This document shows positions 8,488-17,164 of a stretch of 64,000 nucleotides of DNA, in pieces (position 1 is the first letter of the stretch; the number at the start of each line of letters is the position of its first letter). This DNA comes from Thiorhodovibrio litoralis (GTDB taxonomy: Bacteria; Pseudomonadota; Gammaproteobacteria; Chromatiales; Chromatiaceae), in NCBI RefSeq assembly GCF_033954455.1, contig NZ_CP121473.1:496001-560000 (forward strand), read 5' to 3'. Made by a program: the position numbers and the translations under genes. A model generated the notes under the pieces. That model worked only from the letters and a program-made list of their open reading frames with translations, searched no databases and was not told where the DNA came from.

Positions 8488-8630
8488 TGCGTCCGTCTCG
8501 CTTGCGAGAGATCAAGGCTCTACTTGCTCGTTAGAGCATCAACAACATTATGTTAGCAGCAGTATTTCGAAAATAAGTTAAGATAAGGGTTATAGATGTT
8601 TGCTTCCTGTTGCTTGCTTGAGGAGAGACG
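8488..8630. other. Intergenic region before the secretin gene
   Basis: An AT-rich 143-base gap. A small hairpin GCTCTA/TAGAGC (near 8517-8537) follows the TraB gene. TAAGAT and TTATAG hexamers shortly before the next gene could act as -10 elements, without a clear -35. Confidence 0.25.
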
Positions 8631-10787
8631 TTGAAACTGCTGCTGGTAAATGGGCAAGGCTGCTGGCGTCTGTGTTTCAAGGCAGTCCCTGCTGTTTTGG
8701 TGGCACTGGCTGTCGGCGGTTGCTCGAGCTTCGTGTGGGACCCAAGTCAACGGGTCGGTTCAGACAAGGGACACATCATCAGTGAAGAAAAGTCCGCGTT
8801 TGGCGCCGAAGCTAGCACCAGTGCGCTGCGCCGCGACGGAATCGCAATGGGCGAGGACCTCCCTGAACTAACGGATAAAGTCGAACGTGGGACGGGTGTT
8901 TTCGTGCGCGATGTCCAGGCCCCAAGTGTTGATACAACCCCGGGTGACGTGACACTCAATTTTGACGGGACTGATATCCGGGAAGTGGTTAAGGTCATTC
9001 TAGGTGACCTCCTCGGGGTGAATTATGTGCTCGATCCTGCAGTGCAGGGATCTGCTTCGCTGCAGACTGGACGCCCGCTGCGCAGGGATCTTCTGGTACC
9101 GACCTTAGAGACGCTGTTGCGCATGAATAATGCCGCACTAGTCGAGAATGCCGGGACCTATGAGGTGGTTCCTCTGACAAAAGCGGTGCGCGGTCGGTTA
9201 GCGCCGCAACTTGGGGCTAGCCGCAAAGCGCTGCCGCAGGGCTATTCCGTGCAGATCATCCCGCTGCGCTATGTTGGCGCAAAGGAGATGTCGGACATTT
9301 TGCAACCCCTCGCACCTGAAGGCAGCATCGTGCGAGTCGACAGCTTGCGAAATCTGCTCGTCATCGCGGCCGCCGGGCCGGAAATGAGCAACTTAATCGA
9401 TACGATCGACGTATTCGATGTTGACTGGATGGCCGGTCTGTCGGTTGGTTTCTTCACCTTGGAATATGCGCAGGCAAGTGATGTTGTTGGACAAGTCGAA
9501 AAGTTGCTAGCCGATGATTCTGGTTCCCCGTTCAGCGGCTTGTTTCGGATGATTCCGGTCGATAGTTCGAATGCAATTTTGGTGGTGGCGCCTCAAGCGA
9601 GCTACCTCGAAAAGATGAAGGACTGGATCGAGCGGCTTGACCTAGCCGCGGCGAGTGGCAGCGGAGCCCAGCGACTTTATGTTTACCGGGTTAAGCACGG
9701 GCAAGCTGAAAACCTTGCGGGTATGCTCACGGAATTGTTCGCCGGCAGTAGTTCCGGAGGTACAACGCGCAGTGTTGGTGGTGTGGCGCCGGGGTCAACT
9801 GAAGCAACGATCGGTGGCGATGGACAAAGTGGTACAAATCAGAGCTCGCAGGCTTCGAGGAGGAACGTCTCCAGTAATCTCGATATGTCGTCGGAAGTGA
9901 ATATTGTTGCCGATACCATCAATAACTCGCTGCTGGTTCGCTCAACGCCTAGAGACTACAAGAAAATACTCGATGCACTCAAGCAGCTTGACATCGTGCC
10001 CTTGCAGGTGCTCGTCGAGGCTACGATTGTTGAAGTACGACTGAGTGGTTCTCTGGAATACGGTGTTCGTTGGAACTTTCTAGCGGGCCCGAAAACCGAT
10101 GGAGATTACAGCAATGCCATCGGGTTAACAGCAGATAAAGATGGGGCCATGGGGCCCTCATGGCCCGGTTTTAATTGGTCTGTCGTCGTCAATCCGGATA
10201 CAATCCGCTCGACATTAAGCGCATTGGCAGCCGATGACCTCGTCAATGTCCTGTCTTCACCGTCTGTCATGGTGATGGACAACCAGGAGGCCAGGATTCA
10301 AGTTGGTGATGAGGTTCCGGTAAGGACCCGCGAACAACAGAGTACCGATGCCAATAGCACGCTGGTTAACGAGATTGAGTACAAGAATACGGGCGTTATC
10401 CTGACCGTAAAACCACGAGTGACGCCAGGTGGGCTGGTGCAAATGGAGATTGAGCAGGAGGTCAGTTCCGTCAATGAGCAGGAAGGTGCGACTGATTCGC
10501 CGTCCTTCCGCACCCGCAAGATCAACAGCAATGTTGCGGTCCAGTCCAACCAGGCGGTCGTGTTGGGTGGATTAATTCAGGATGATAGGTCGACGAGTAA
10601 ATCGGGTGTGCCGGGTTTTTACCGTGTCCCGGTTGTCGGTGCGCTCTTCGGGCAGACGGCCAGAAGCTCTAGCCGCAGTGAGCTTATCGTTGTTTTGACG
10701 CCAAAAGTGATCGCCAATGACAGCGATATCGAGGCTGTGACCGAGGACTTTCGCTCCAAGGTCCAAAATCTAAAAACTGCCTTTTGA
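8631..10787 (+). CDS. Lipoprotein secretin, GspD/type II secretion family
   Basis: A 718-residue outer-membrane secretin. The signal peptide ends in a lipobox AVGGC with Cys31, so it is probably self-piloting. A GspD-like N0 domain follows (VTLNFDGTDIREVVKVIL, about residue 105 on), then N1-N3 repeats with IIPLRYVGAKEMSDIL and FFTLEYAQASDVV. A Gly/Ser-rich insertion (about 370-410) precedes the C-terminal secretin barrel, with VPVVGALFGQT and SELIVVLTPKVI near the end. No other gsp or pil genes lie beside it; a sugar-phosphate isomerase and two glycosyltransferases follow within a few bases. It may belong to a dispersed type II system or to a polysaccharide or surface-protein exporter. Confidence 0.88.
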   Translation: MKLLLVNGQGCWRLCFKAVPAVLVALAVGGCSSFVWDPSQRVGSDKGHIISEEKSAFGAEASTSALRRDGIAMGEDLPELTDKVERGTGVFVRDVQAPSVDTTPGDVTLNFDGTDIREVVKVILGDLLGVNYVLDPAVQGSASLQTGRPLRRDLLVPTLETLLRMNNAALVENAGTYEVVPLTKAVRGRLAPQLGASRKALPQGYSVQIIPLRYVGAKEMSDILQPLAPEGSIVRVDSLRNLLVIAAAGPEMSNLIDTIDVFDVDWMAGLSVGFFTLEYAQASDVVGQVEKLLADDSGSPFSGLFRMIPVDSSNAILVVAPQASYLEKMKDWIERLDLAAASGSGAQRLYVYRVKHGQAENLAGMLTELFAGSSSGGTTRSVGGVAPGSTEATIGGDGQSGTNQSSQASRRNVSSNLDMSSEVNIVADTINNSLLVRSTPRDYKKILDALKQLDIVPLQVLVEATIVEVRLSGSLEYGVRWNFLAGPKTDGDYSNAIGLTADKDGAMGPSWPGFNWSVVVNPDTIRSTLSALAADDLVNVLSSPSVMVMDNQEARIQVGDEVPVRTREQQSTDANSTLVNEIEYKNTGVILTVKPRVTPGGLVQMEIEQEVSSVNEQEGATDSPSFRTRKINSNVAVQSNQAVVLGGLIQDDRSTSKSGVPGFYRVPVVGALFGQTARSSSRSELIVVLTPKVIANDSDIEAVTEDFRSKVQNLKTAF

Positions 10788-10833
10788 AGTGTTAGACACC
10801 GAGCGATCAAACCGCCTTTTGGTATCTCAATTC

Positions 10834-11802
10834 ATGCCACCGGACAAAGCCGACCTGAAATCACCGTCGCTCGATTTTGTGGCCATTGCAGAAGATGTCT
10901 TCCGCATCGAAGCCGAGGCAGTAGCGGGTCTGGCGAAGCACATCGACGAGAACTTCAGCTGTGCGATCCGGGCCATTTTTTCGAGCAGTGGCCGCGCAAT
11001 TATTTGTGGTATGGGCAAGTCGGGGATTATTGGAAGAAAGATCTCAGCGACTTTGGCAAGTACTGGAACGCCGTCGTTTTTTATGCATCCTTCGGAGGCA
11101 TATCATGGCGACCTCGGTATGGTCGATGGCGACGATATCTTCATTGCTATTTCGCATTCCGGAGAGACTGAAGAACTGCTGCGCCTTCTCCCCTTCTTGC
11201 GTGACAACGGTAATCGCACCATTGCATTGACCGGTAATACCCGCTCGACTCTCGCGCGTCAGGTCGACCACCATCTTTGGGTGCATGTGGAAAGAGAGGC
11301 CTGCCCGTTGCAACTGGCCCCTACAGCCTCCACGACAGCGACTCTTGCTATGGGAGACGCGTTAGCAGTCGCCTTGATGCGGGCGCGAGGATTTCAGGAA
11401 AACCATTTTGCGCGTTTTCATCCTGGCGGCAACCTGGGAAGGCGCATGCTCGCTCTGGTGCGTGATGAGATGCGCAGCGATGGCCTACCTTTCATAACGC
11501 CTGCCGCATTGGCTGCCGAGGTGGTTGCGACCATGAGCGGTGGACGCTTAGGTATTGCGATTGTCAGCGAAGATAAGATTGCCCCTCTGGGCATCATCAC
11601 AGACGGGGACTTACGCCGAGCGCTAGAAACAAGTCACGAGTGCTTTTTTGAATTGCGCGCGGGTGACATGATGACGGCAGATCCGCTTTCCATCGGTGCT
11701 GACAGTCGTATGAGCGCTGCCATGGAGATGATGGCGGAGCGGAAAGTGACCTCGCTAATCGTCGTGGATGATTCCGGTATCGTAGGTGTTGTCCAAAAAT
11801 AA
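10834..11802 (+). CDS. kpsF: Arabinose-5-phosphate isomerase (KdsD/KpsF), C-terminus shortened
   Basis: A 322-residue SIS-plus-CBS protein that interconverts ribulose-5-phosphate and arabinose-5-phosphate, the first step to Kdo for LPS or capsule. The SIS domain has GMGKSGIIGRK, ISHSGETEELL and the metal/substrate residues in HPSEAYHGDLGM. The PTASTTATLAMGDALA and HPGGNLGRR blocks are intact, and two CBS motifs follow. The usual ending (a HDLLRAGVV-like segment) is missing: the frame stops at TAA after GVVQK, and the codons just after the stop read Ala-Gly-Val, as if a small lesion removed the last residues. A GTG at 10789 overlapping the secretin stop is an alternative start. The isomerase core should still work. 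Confidence 0.9.
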   Translation: MPPDKADLKSPSLDFVAIAEDVFRIEAEAVAGLAKHIDENFSCAIRAIFSSSGRAIICGMGKSGIIGRKISATLASTGTPSFFMHPSEAYHGDLGMVDGDDIFIAISHSGETEELLRLLPFLRDNGNRTIALTGNTRSTLARQVDHHLWVHVEREACPLQLAPTASTTATLAMGDALAVALMRARGFQENHFARFHPGGNLGRRMLALVRDEMRSDGLPFITPAALAAEVVATMSGGRLGIAIVSEDKIAPLGIITDGDLRRALETSHECFFELRAGDMMTADPLSIGADSRMSAAMEMMAERKVTSLIVVDDSGIVGVVQK

Positions 11803-11813
11803 GCGGGTGTTCA

Positions 11814-12887
11814 ATGCGCTTGACCGATTCGGCGGAAGCTAAGTGTCAGTATCCGAGAGTCATTTTGGTGCTCGCGACTTTCTCCGGCGCTAGATTTTTG
11901 GAGGAGCTGCTTGACAGCCTGTTGTCACAAAGCTATCAGCGTTGGGAGTTGTTGATACGAGATGACGGCTCACAAGACAATACGCTGCCGATCATACAGC
12001 AGTACGAGAAACGTTATGAGCGCATTACATTAATCGATGATGGAAAAGGCCGGCTCGGTCCGGTCCAAAATTTTGCGGCATTGTTGGAAGTCGCTCAGAA
12101 GCGAAACGGAGATTATGTTTTCTTGGTGGACCAAGATGACCTTTGGAGCTCGGAAAAGATTGCGCTAGAAGTCAAAGCGCTTGAGCTCGCGGAAGGGAAA
12201 ATGGGGCGCGATTGCCCGCTTCTTGTACATTCTGATTTGCGGGTTGTCAGCAAGAGAGGGATTCTCATTGCGAAGTCGCTATTGAAGTATCAACGGATTT
12301 CCCATCAGGAATCTGATGCCATGGAGGTTCTGCTGGTGCAGAACTTTGTCACTGGCTGCACCGTCGCGCTCAACCGTGCCGCATTAGAGGTCGCGCTGCC
12401 GATTCCCAGGCTGGCGGTGATGCATGATTGGTGGTTGGCGCTTGCCGTTGCGGCCACTGGGCGCCTGCTTTTTGTCGGGCACCCCACCGTTGACTACCGG
12501 CAGCATGGAAAGAACCAAGTTGGAGCCGTAGGTGCCCTGCGAGGCTTGCAGCTCTTGGCTCGGCGGATTAGAACCAAAAATAAACTGCTTTATGATTTCG
12601 TCGCAGCCATTGCTCAGGCCTTAGCGCTGCTGCGCCACCTTCGACTTCGGGGTCTTTTTGATGAGAATAGGCGCGAGCATGTCGTGCTGGAAAGGTTTTG
12701 CAGCTTGTTTGTGGACTCGGTGAGCTGGCAGGCGCGTTTGCAAGAATGTCGCTTATTAGGGATAAGACGGCAGTTTCTTCCCCGAAGAATTCTGTTTTAT
12801 CTTCAGCTGGCGTTGCTTAAGGACCTTGCCGTCTGGGAGTTGGATAAGGGTGATGGCGTCATGGAAGATGCAATGGAAGATCTGTGA
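11814..12887 (+). CDS. Family 2 glycosyltransferase (rhamnosyltransferase-like)
   Basis: A 357-residue GT-A fold transferase. The nucleotide-sugar region starts VILVLATFSGARFLEELLDSL, followed by LLIRDDGSQDNT, and the metal-binding DxD region reads VDQDDLW. A downstream HDWWLAL motif and VDYRQHGKN are typical of O-antigen/exopolysaccharide rhamnosyltransferases of GT2. The C-terminal part is helical and basic. It lies 11 bp after the KpsF-like gene and its stop overlaps the next glycosyltransferase start. Codon and base composition appear less GC-rich than the flanking genes, a hint of transfer that I did not compute. Acceptor and donor cannot be read from sequence. Confidence 0.88.
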   Translation: MRLTDSAEAKCQYPRVILVLATFSGARFLEELLDSLLSQSYQRWELLIRDDGSQDNTLPIIQQYEKRYERITLIDDGKGRLGPVQNFAALLEVAQKRNGDYVFLVDQDDLWSSEKIALEVKALELAEGKMGRDCPLLVHSDLRVVSKRGILIAKSLLKYQRISHQESDAMEVLLVQNFVTGCTVALNRAALEVALPIPRLAVMHDWWLALAVAATGRLLFVGHPTVDYRQHGKNQVGAVGALRGLQLLARRIRTKNKLLYDFVAAIAQALALLRHLRLRGLFDENRREHVVLERFCSLFVDSVSWQARLQECRLLGIRRQFLPRRILFYLQLALLKDLAVWELDKGDGVMEDAMEDL

Positions 12888-13759
12888 ATAGTTCTTTGGT
12901 TGTGTCTGTTGTTGTCTATGGGCCGGAGATGGGGTGGTTTCGGCTTCTCGTGGAATCCTTGTCCCGGGCTGTGAAGGAAGCCAAGGAATCTCTTCACCTC
13001 AGACATGTCGCCATTTGCGTGGTAGATAACAGTGCCGATGAGAGCGGACGGTTAATTCTTGATAAGCTGCGCGAGGAAAGTCCAGACATTTTCGAAGAGA
13101 AAAGCTGGTTGAGGTGGGAAGTATTTTCCGGTCATGGCAATCTTGGCTACGGATGCGGAAACAATTTGGCGTTAAAGAGCTACAAGGACGCGGATTTCTG
13201 GTTGGTGCTAAATCCAGATGTGGAAATTGACGTCGATGCTTTAGCGGTTGGCATTCGCTACCTTGAAGATCATCGGTGTGTTGCCATGCTTGCGCCAGGT
13301 GTCCTAACGGAAAATGGCTCGGTTTCGCACCTTTGTAAGGCGTATCCAAGTGTCCTGGATTTGGCTGCGCGGGCTTTTTTTCCTGCATCTTTTTTTTCGG
13401 CGGCTTCTGTCCCTGAACGGCTGCAGCGTATTTTCCGTGACCGCATTGCGAGTTACACGCTAGCCGTGATGGCTGCGGAAGACCGGCCGCGTGATGTCCC
13501 GATTGTCAGTGGCAGCTTCATGCTGTGCCGGGCAGCGGCCTTAAGAAAAGTCGGGGGATTTGATCCTGGGTATTTTTTGTATTTCGAGGATTTTGATCTT
13601 TCTCTCAGAATTTCAGCTGAGGGCGCACTGCGATGGTTGCCGGCAATGCGCATTCGGCATGCCGGCGGGCATGCTGCGCGCAAAGGCCTATGGCATACCT
13701 GGCAGTTCGTGCGCTCTGGCATCCGGTTTTTCAATCAGCACGGCTGGCGTTGGGGCTGA
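12884..13759 (+). CDS. Family 2 glycosyltransferase (WbbL-like)
   Basis: A 291-residue transferase starting at a GTG that overlaps the preceding stop (GTGA). The fold is shown by SVVVYGPE, ICVVDNSADES, GHGNLGYGCGNNLAL and the DxD motif WLVLNPDVEI, then SGSFMLCRAAALRKVGGFD and YFEDFDLSLR. These blocks match WbbL-type rhamnosyltransferases of GT2, which add a sugar during O-antigen or exopolysaccharide assembly on the cytoplasmic face. It is the last gene of the secretin-isomerase-glycosyltransferase set and is convergent with the next gene. Confidence 0.88.
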   Translation: MNSSLVVSVVVYGPEMGWFRLLVESLSRAVKEAKESLHLRHVAICVVDNSADESGRLILDKLREESPDIFEEKSWLRWEVFSGHGNLGYGCGNNLALKSYKDADFWLVLNPDVEIDVDALAVGIRYLEDHRCVAMLAPGVLTENGSVSHLCKAYPSVLDLAARAFFPASFFSAASVPERLQRIFRDRIASYTLAVMAAEDRPRDVPIVSGSFMLCRAAALRKVGGFDPGYFLYFEDFDLSLRISAEGALRWLPAMRIRHAGGHAARKGLWHTWQFVRSGIRFFNQHGWRWG

Positions 13760-13778
13760 TTGAAAAATATAGGCAGCG

Positions 13779-14897
13779 CTAAAAGATGTCGCGGTAGGCG
13801 GCATACATGGATGCGAGCAACACGGGCGACAGGATTAGCAGCCCCAGTCCGAAGGGAATGATGGCGAGGATCATCAGCAGGCTGCCGACCAGGCCGTAGA
13901 TCAGGAACGGCAGGACGTTTTTCAGACAGCCGTGGAAGCTCAGTTTCATCGCGGCGACCGGACCGAGACCGTTCAGCATGACCAGGGCGGGGGCGAACCA
14001 GTAGGCCATGACCAAGGGGATGGCCAGGGCCAGGATGATCAGGGAGAGCACCAGCACGGTCGGCCCCAGGGCAGTTAGAAACAGCTCTGGATTGTTTTCC
14101 AGTGCCTGTGTGTCCATGCCACCGGCTGCCCCCATGATGGGGCCGATCATGATAATCACCGCCAGAATGGCAAGCACAATGGACCCGAGCATGTAGAGTC
14201 CGCCCACGCCGAGCAAAGAAGCGGTGTTGTTCTTGAAACCCTCAAACAAATGACCCACGCCAAAGTGCTCGCCGCTGGCTTGCGCATGGGCGCCGGCCAT
14301 TAAGCCCCCTATGAGCACGGGGCTGATGAGCATGGAGGCAACGCTGCCAATCACTGGTACCAAGGCAAGCGCGATATTGATCAGCATGAATACCAAGAGG
14401 GCGCCGATCCATGCGAGAGGCGCCTGCTTGAACAGTCCCCAGCCGCTGACGATCCAACTCAGTCCATGGCCCATTGGAACAACCGCTGGCTCGGGAGTCG
14501 TGGCCCGGTGGGAGCTTGCTGCGGCGGCCGGGGGCGGCATGAATGCGGGGGGCGCGGTGCGAGGTGGCTCGACGGGGCGCGCGGTTCCGGGAGGTGGTGG
14601 CGGTGCCATGCCGGCGGAGTTGGCAGCCGTGCCAGTGCTGCTATCAGTGCCGCTGCTGCTGCCGTCGTTGGCATCAATGCGGGCGATGAGCCCGATGTCG
14701 GCGAGAACGTCGCGGTAGTGCGCGGCGGCGGCGGGGTCGACGTCTTTCTTGAGTGCTTTTTCGCGGCCATCGCGAATGAGTCTTAGCGCCTTTTCTTCCG
14801 GTACCTTGAAGATGGAAGCGAACTTTGTCGCTGCCTGTTGCGGGTCGATGCCCGATTTTAACTGGCCGGTGAAGACAACGGTGCAGAGTTGGCTCAT
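13779..14897 (-). CDS. BPSS1780-family multi-pass membrane protein
   Basis: A 372-residue protein. The ATG at 14897 is preferred because it gives a clean start MSQLCTVVFTG. The N-terminal ~85 residues form a soluble alpha/beta domain, followed by a Pro/Ala/Ser-rich linker (about 90-145). A membrane domain follows with GLSWIVSGWGLFKQAP, VPVIGSVASMLISPVLIGGLM and a repeated set of about six hydrophobic helices. The membrane part matches the BPSS1780/DUF-type membrane proteins of proteobacteria as I recall them; function is unknown. It lies downstream of the SEC-C protein gene on the same strand. Confidence 0.7.
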   Translation of the reverse strand: MSQLCTVVFTGQLKSGIDPQQAATKFASIFKVPEEKALRLIRDGREKALKKDVDPAAAAHYRDVLADIGLIARIDANDGSSSGTDSSTGTAANSAGMAPPPPPGTARPVEPPRTAPPAFMPPPAAAASSHRATTPEPAVVPMGHGLSWIVSGWGLFKQAPLAWIGALLVFMLINIALALVPVIGSVASMLISPVLIGGLMAGAHAQASGEHFGVGHLFEGFKNNTASLLGVGGLYMLGSIVLAILAVIIMIGPIMGAAGGMDTQALENNPELFLTALGPTVLVLSLIILALAIPLVMAYWFAPALVMLNGLGPVAAMKLSFHGCLKNVLPFLIYGLVGSLLMILAIIPFGLGLLILSPVLLASMYAAYRDIF

Positions 14898-14983
14898 GGT
14901 GGTCACCTGCGGCAAGGATCGCTGATAGGCGCCAGCGACTGTTTCCTGTGGTCGTTGCTGGCCTGGGTTTTCAGATTGAGAAA

Positions 14984-16918
14984 TTACGCGGTTTGTTTGT
15001 TCATCCAGGCGAGCAGCCCCGGCTCGGACACCCAGACATCGCGCATGGCCTCGCGATAAAGCCACGCCTGATTGTCGCTGCCGGGTGCCACGCTACTGGT
15101 GGCGAGTGTCGGTCGCCTGACGCGCTTGCGCATCAGGTAGCGCGGCACGCGTGGCAAGCGGCCGAAGGCGTCGTGCAGAATGGCCGCTGCGCGCTCGGTC
15201 TGGCCCAGGCGATAAAGCGCAAGCACCTCGCCATAGGCCAGTTCGGCGGTCACATCGGTCGGGAAGCGCCGCGCCAGCGCCACGGCTTTTTCGTCCTCGT
15301 GGTAGCGCAGGTAGTGGTTCATCAGCTCGGCGCGGATGCCGAACTCATCGCTGGGATTCAGGTTGAGCAACTGCTCGAGCAGGGTGCCGGCCGCTTCGGG
15401 TGGCCCCTCCTCAGCGCGGTGCTGCGACAACCTCAGCAACAGCCGCAGCAGCGGGCGGTTGCCTGGCATCGACCAAGGCAGCCGGTGCCAGCCGTGGGTC
15501 TCGACGCCACGCTCGAAAATGGCCTGGGCGCGTTCGAGCAGCCGGCGCAGCAGGCGGGTGCGAATCCAGGGCAGGCGGCTCTCGGGATGCTCCTCAATCG
15601 CGGTGGCAAGGTCATCGAGAATGTCCAGGCTGTCGATGGATTCTGGGTGATGGTCAAGAAAATTGAGCCAGCCGCCGCTCTCCCATGCGTCACCGTCGTC
15701 GAGTGAGCTGAGCTGGTTGCCGAGCGGCTTGGATGCGGGGAAGCTGCGGTGCCAGGCGCGCTCGGTGCGCTTTAGAGCAGCGGGTGGCGTTAGGCTGGCG
15801 GTCGCTGCGTTGGGCGCGGTGCCGGCTGGAAAGGGTAAATCCTGCTCCGCGAACAAAGGCAGTTGCTCATCGAAAAAGACGTTGGTGGTGCCTTGCGCGC
15901 GCTCGAAGTGGTAAGTCGGCAGCGAATGCCGGTGATGTTGCTCGACCCAGTCGCGCACCCGCAGCAGCATTGGGTCCATGGCATCGGCATGCGTGGTCGC
16001 CAGGGCGTCCTGCGGGTCGCTGATGGCATGGGTCAGGAAGTCGAGCGTGCGCTCGCTTGCCTGCCCATTGCGGCGCAATTTGCCGCGCCAGAACCGGGCG
16101 CGCTCCCGCGCCAGGTCGTCGCGATGCTCGGTCGCTAGCAGAGTGATCTCAAGCAGGGCATTGGCCGGACTGTCCGGCGCGTTGCGCAGAGCTTGCTCAA
16201 AGGACAGATGCGCCTTGGCAAACTGGCCGTCTTCGATCTGCGTGGTGCTGATGCGCTGCCAGGCGGCTGCTTTCAGTTCGCGCCCGGCGGTTTCGGTGAC
16301 GCGGCGCAGAAAGCTCTGGCGTTTTTTGCGGTAATCCAGTGTCTCGTAGGCATCGCAAAGGGCGTCGAGTGCGGTCTCGTAGCGGCTGTCGAGTTGTGAG
16401 AGGTCGCGGTCAAACAGTGGCTCGAGCAGGTGCGCGGCGCGTCCCGGGCGGTCGTCATCGAGCCAGCGCTCGGCGACCCGGGCAAGCAGATGGTCAGGGA
16501 TGGCGGCGTGGTTGATGGCGTTTTGCAGCGCGTCGTCGTCGAGCTTGTCGAGCAGCAGTTCCCACACCAAGTCGGCCGGCATCTCGGGTAATTCCCCGGC
16601 CTGGGCGCAGCATTGGCCGAAGGGGCGATCGGAGCCGCACAGGCAGGGCTGCTCGGGGGATGGCGTTGGCACCGGCCGCGGCCGATAGCCCAGCGCGGGC
16701 AATGGGGTTGCGTTCCAGATGGCGGTGCCGAGCAAGGCGCCGAGCCGGTTGATTTCGTCCGCGGTCAGCTCGTTCTCGTCGAGATCGAGAAATTTGGGAA
16801 TGGCAACGCGCGCCCAGTCAAGAAACTGGTGCAGGTCTTGCTCGCGGAAGATTTCCTCCACCGCGGCTAGAATGAGCTCTTCCATGCGCTCGGCGTCCTG
16901 ACTTTCGCGCTGGATCAT
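14984..16918 (-). CDS. SEC-C motif protein with helical repeats
   Basis: A 644-residue protein starting at the ATG at 16918; longer starts add a basic, unlikely leader. After an acidic helical N-terminus it carries a SEC-C type zinc motif, Cys92-x-Cys94-x8-Cys103-Cys104 (CLCGSDRPFGQCC). This form binds zinc in SecA tails and in many unlinked proteins. The remainder is a long run of Leu/Ala-rich helices with TPR-like spacing (for example RAAHLLEPLFDRDL and AKAHLSFEQALRNAP). Its role is unknown; SEC-C proteins are often protein-interaction adaptors. It is divergent from the STAND gene across a 246-bp gap. Confidence 0.75.
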   Translation of the reverse strand: MIQRESQDAERMEELILAAVEEIFREQDLHQFLDWARVAIPKFLDLDENELTADEINRLGALLGTAIWNATPLPALGYRPRPVPTPSPEQPCLCGSDRPFGQCCAQAGELPEMPADLVWELLLDKLDDDALQNAINHAAIPDHLLARVAERWLDDDRPGRAAHLLEPLFDRDLSQLDSRYETALDALCDAYETLDYRKKRQSFLRRVTETAGRELKAAAWQRISTTQIEDGQFAKAHLSFEQALRNAPDSPANALLEITLLATEHRDDLARERARFWRGKLRRNGQASERTLDFLTHAISDPQDALATTHADAMDPMLLRVRDWVEQHHRHSLPTYHFERAQGTTNVFFDEQLPLFAEQDLPFPAGTAPNAATASLTPPAALKRTERAWHRSFPASKPLGNQLSSLDDGDAWESGGWLNFLDHHPESIDSLDILDDLATAIEEHPESRLPWIRTRLLRRLLERAQAIFERGVETHGWHRLPWSMPGNRPLLRLLLRLSQHRAEEGPPEAAGTLLEQLLNLNPSDEFGIRAELMNHYLRYHEDEKAVALARRFPTDVTAELAYGEVLALYRLGQTERAAAILHDAFGRLPRVPRYLMRKRVRRPTLATSSVAPGSDNQAWLYREAMRDVWVSEPGLLAWMNKQTA

Positions 16919-17164
16919 GACAACCCCCGGTTCACTAGCGCCCTCGCATCGCTGCCTCATTCTAGCGCGAGATGCCCGCCTGGTGTCGACTTTGTCGCTT
17001 CCGCTGGGCAAAGACCGGGCTGTGGTCGAACTCCGGCGTTATGCTGGTGTCTGCCGGGCAGTGGCGCGTCCGGCAGTTTGGACGCGGCGGGTGGCGGATG
17101 CCTTGGGCGTCGCAGGCAGCAGGCATTGCAAGGCCGAGATTGAGCAACGCGCAGGCGCAATGGA
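16919..17164. other. Divergent gap between SEC-C and STAND genes
   Basis: A 246-base GC-rich region that must hold promoters for both flanking genes. I could not pick a convincing -35/-10 pair by eye and see no gene. Confidence 0.3.

Noticed and set aside
14948-15706. 252-residue rightward frame opposite the SEC-C gene
   Set aside because: Shadow frame; no start context or motif.
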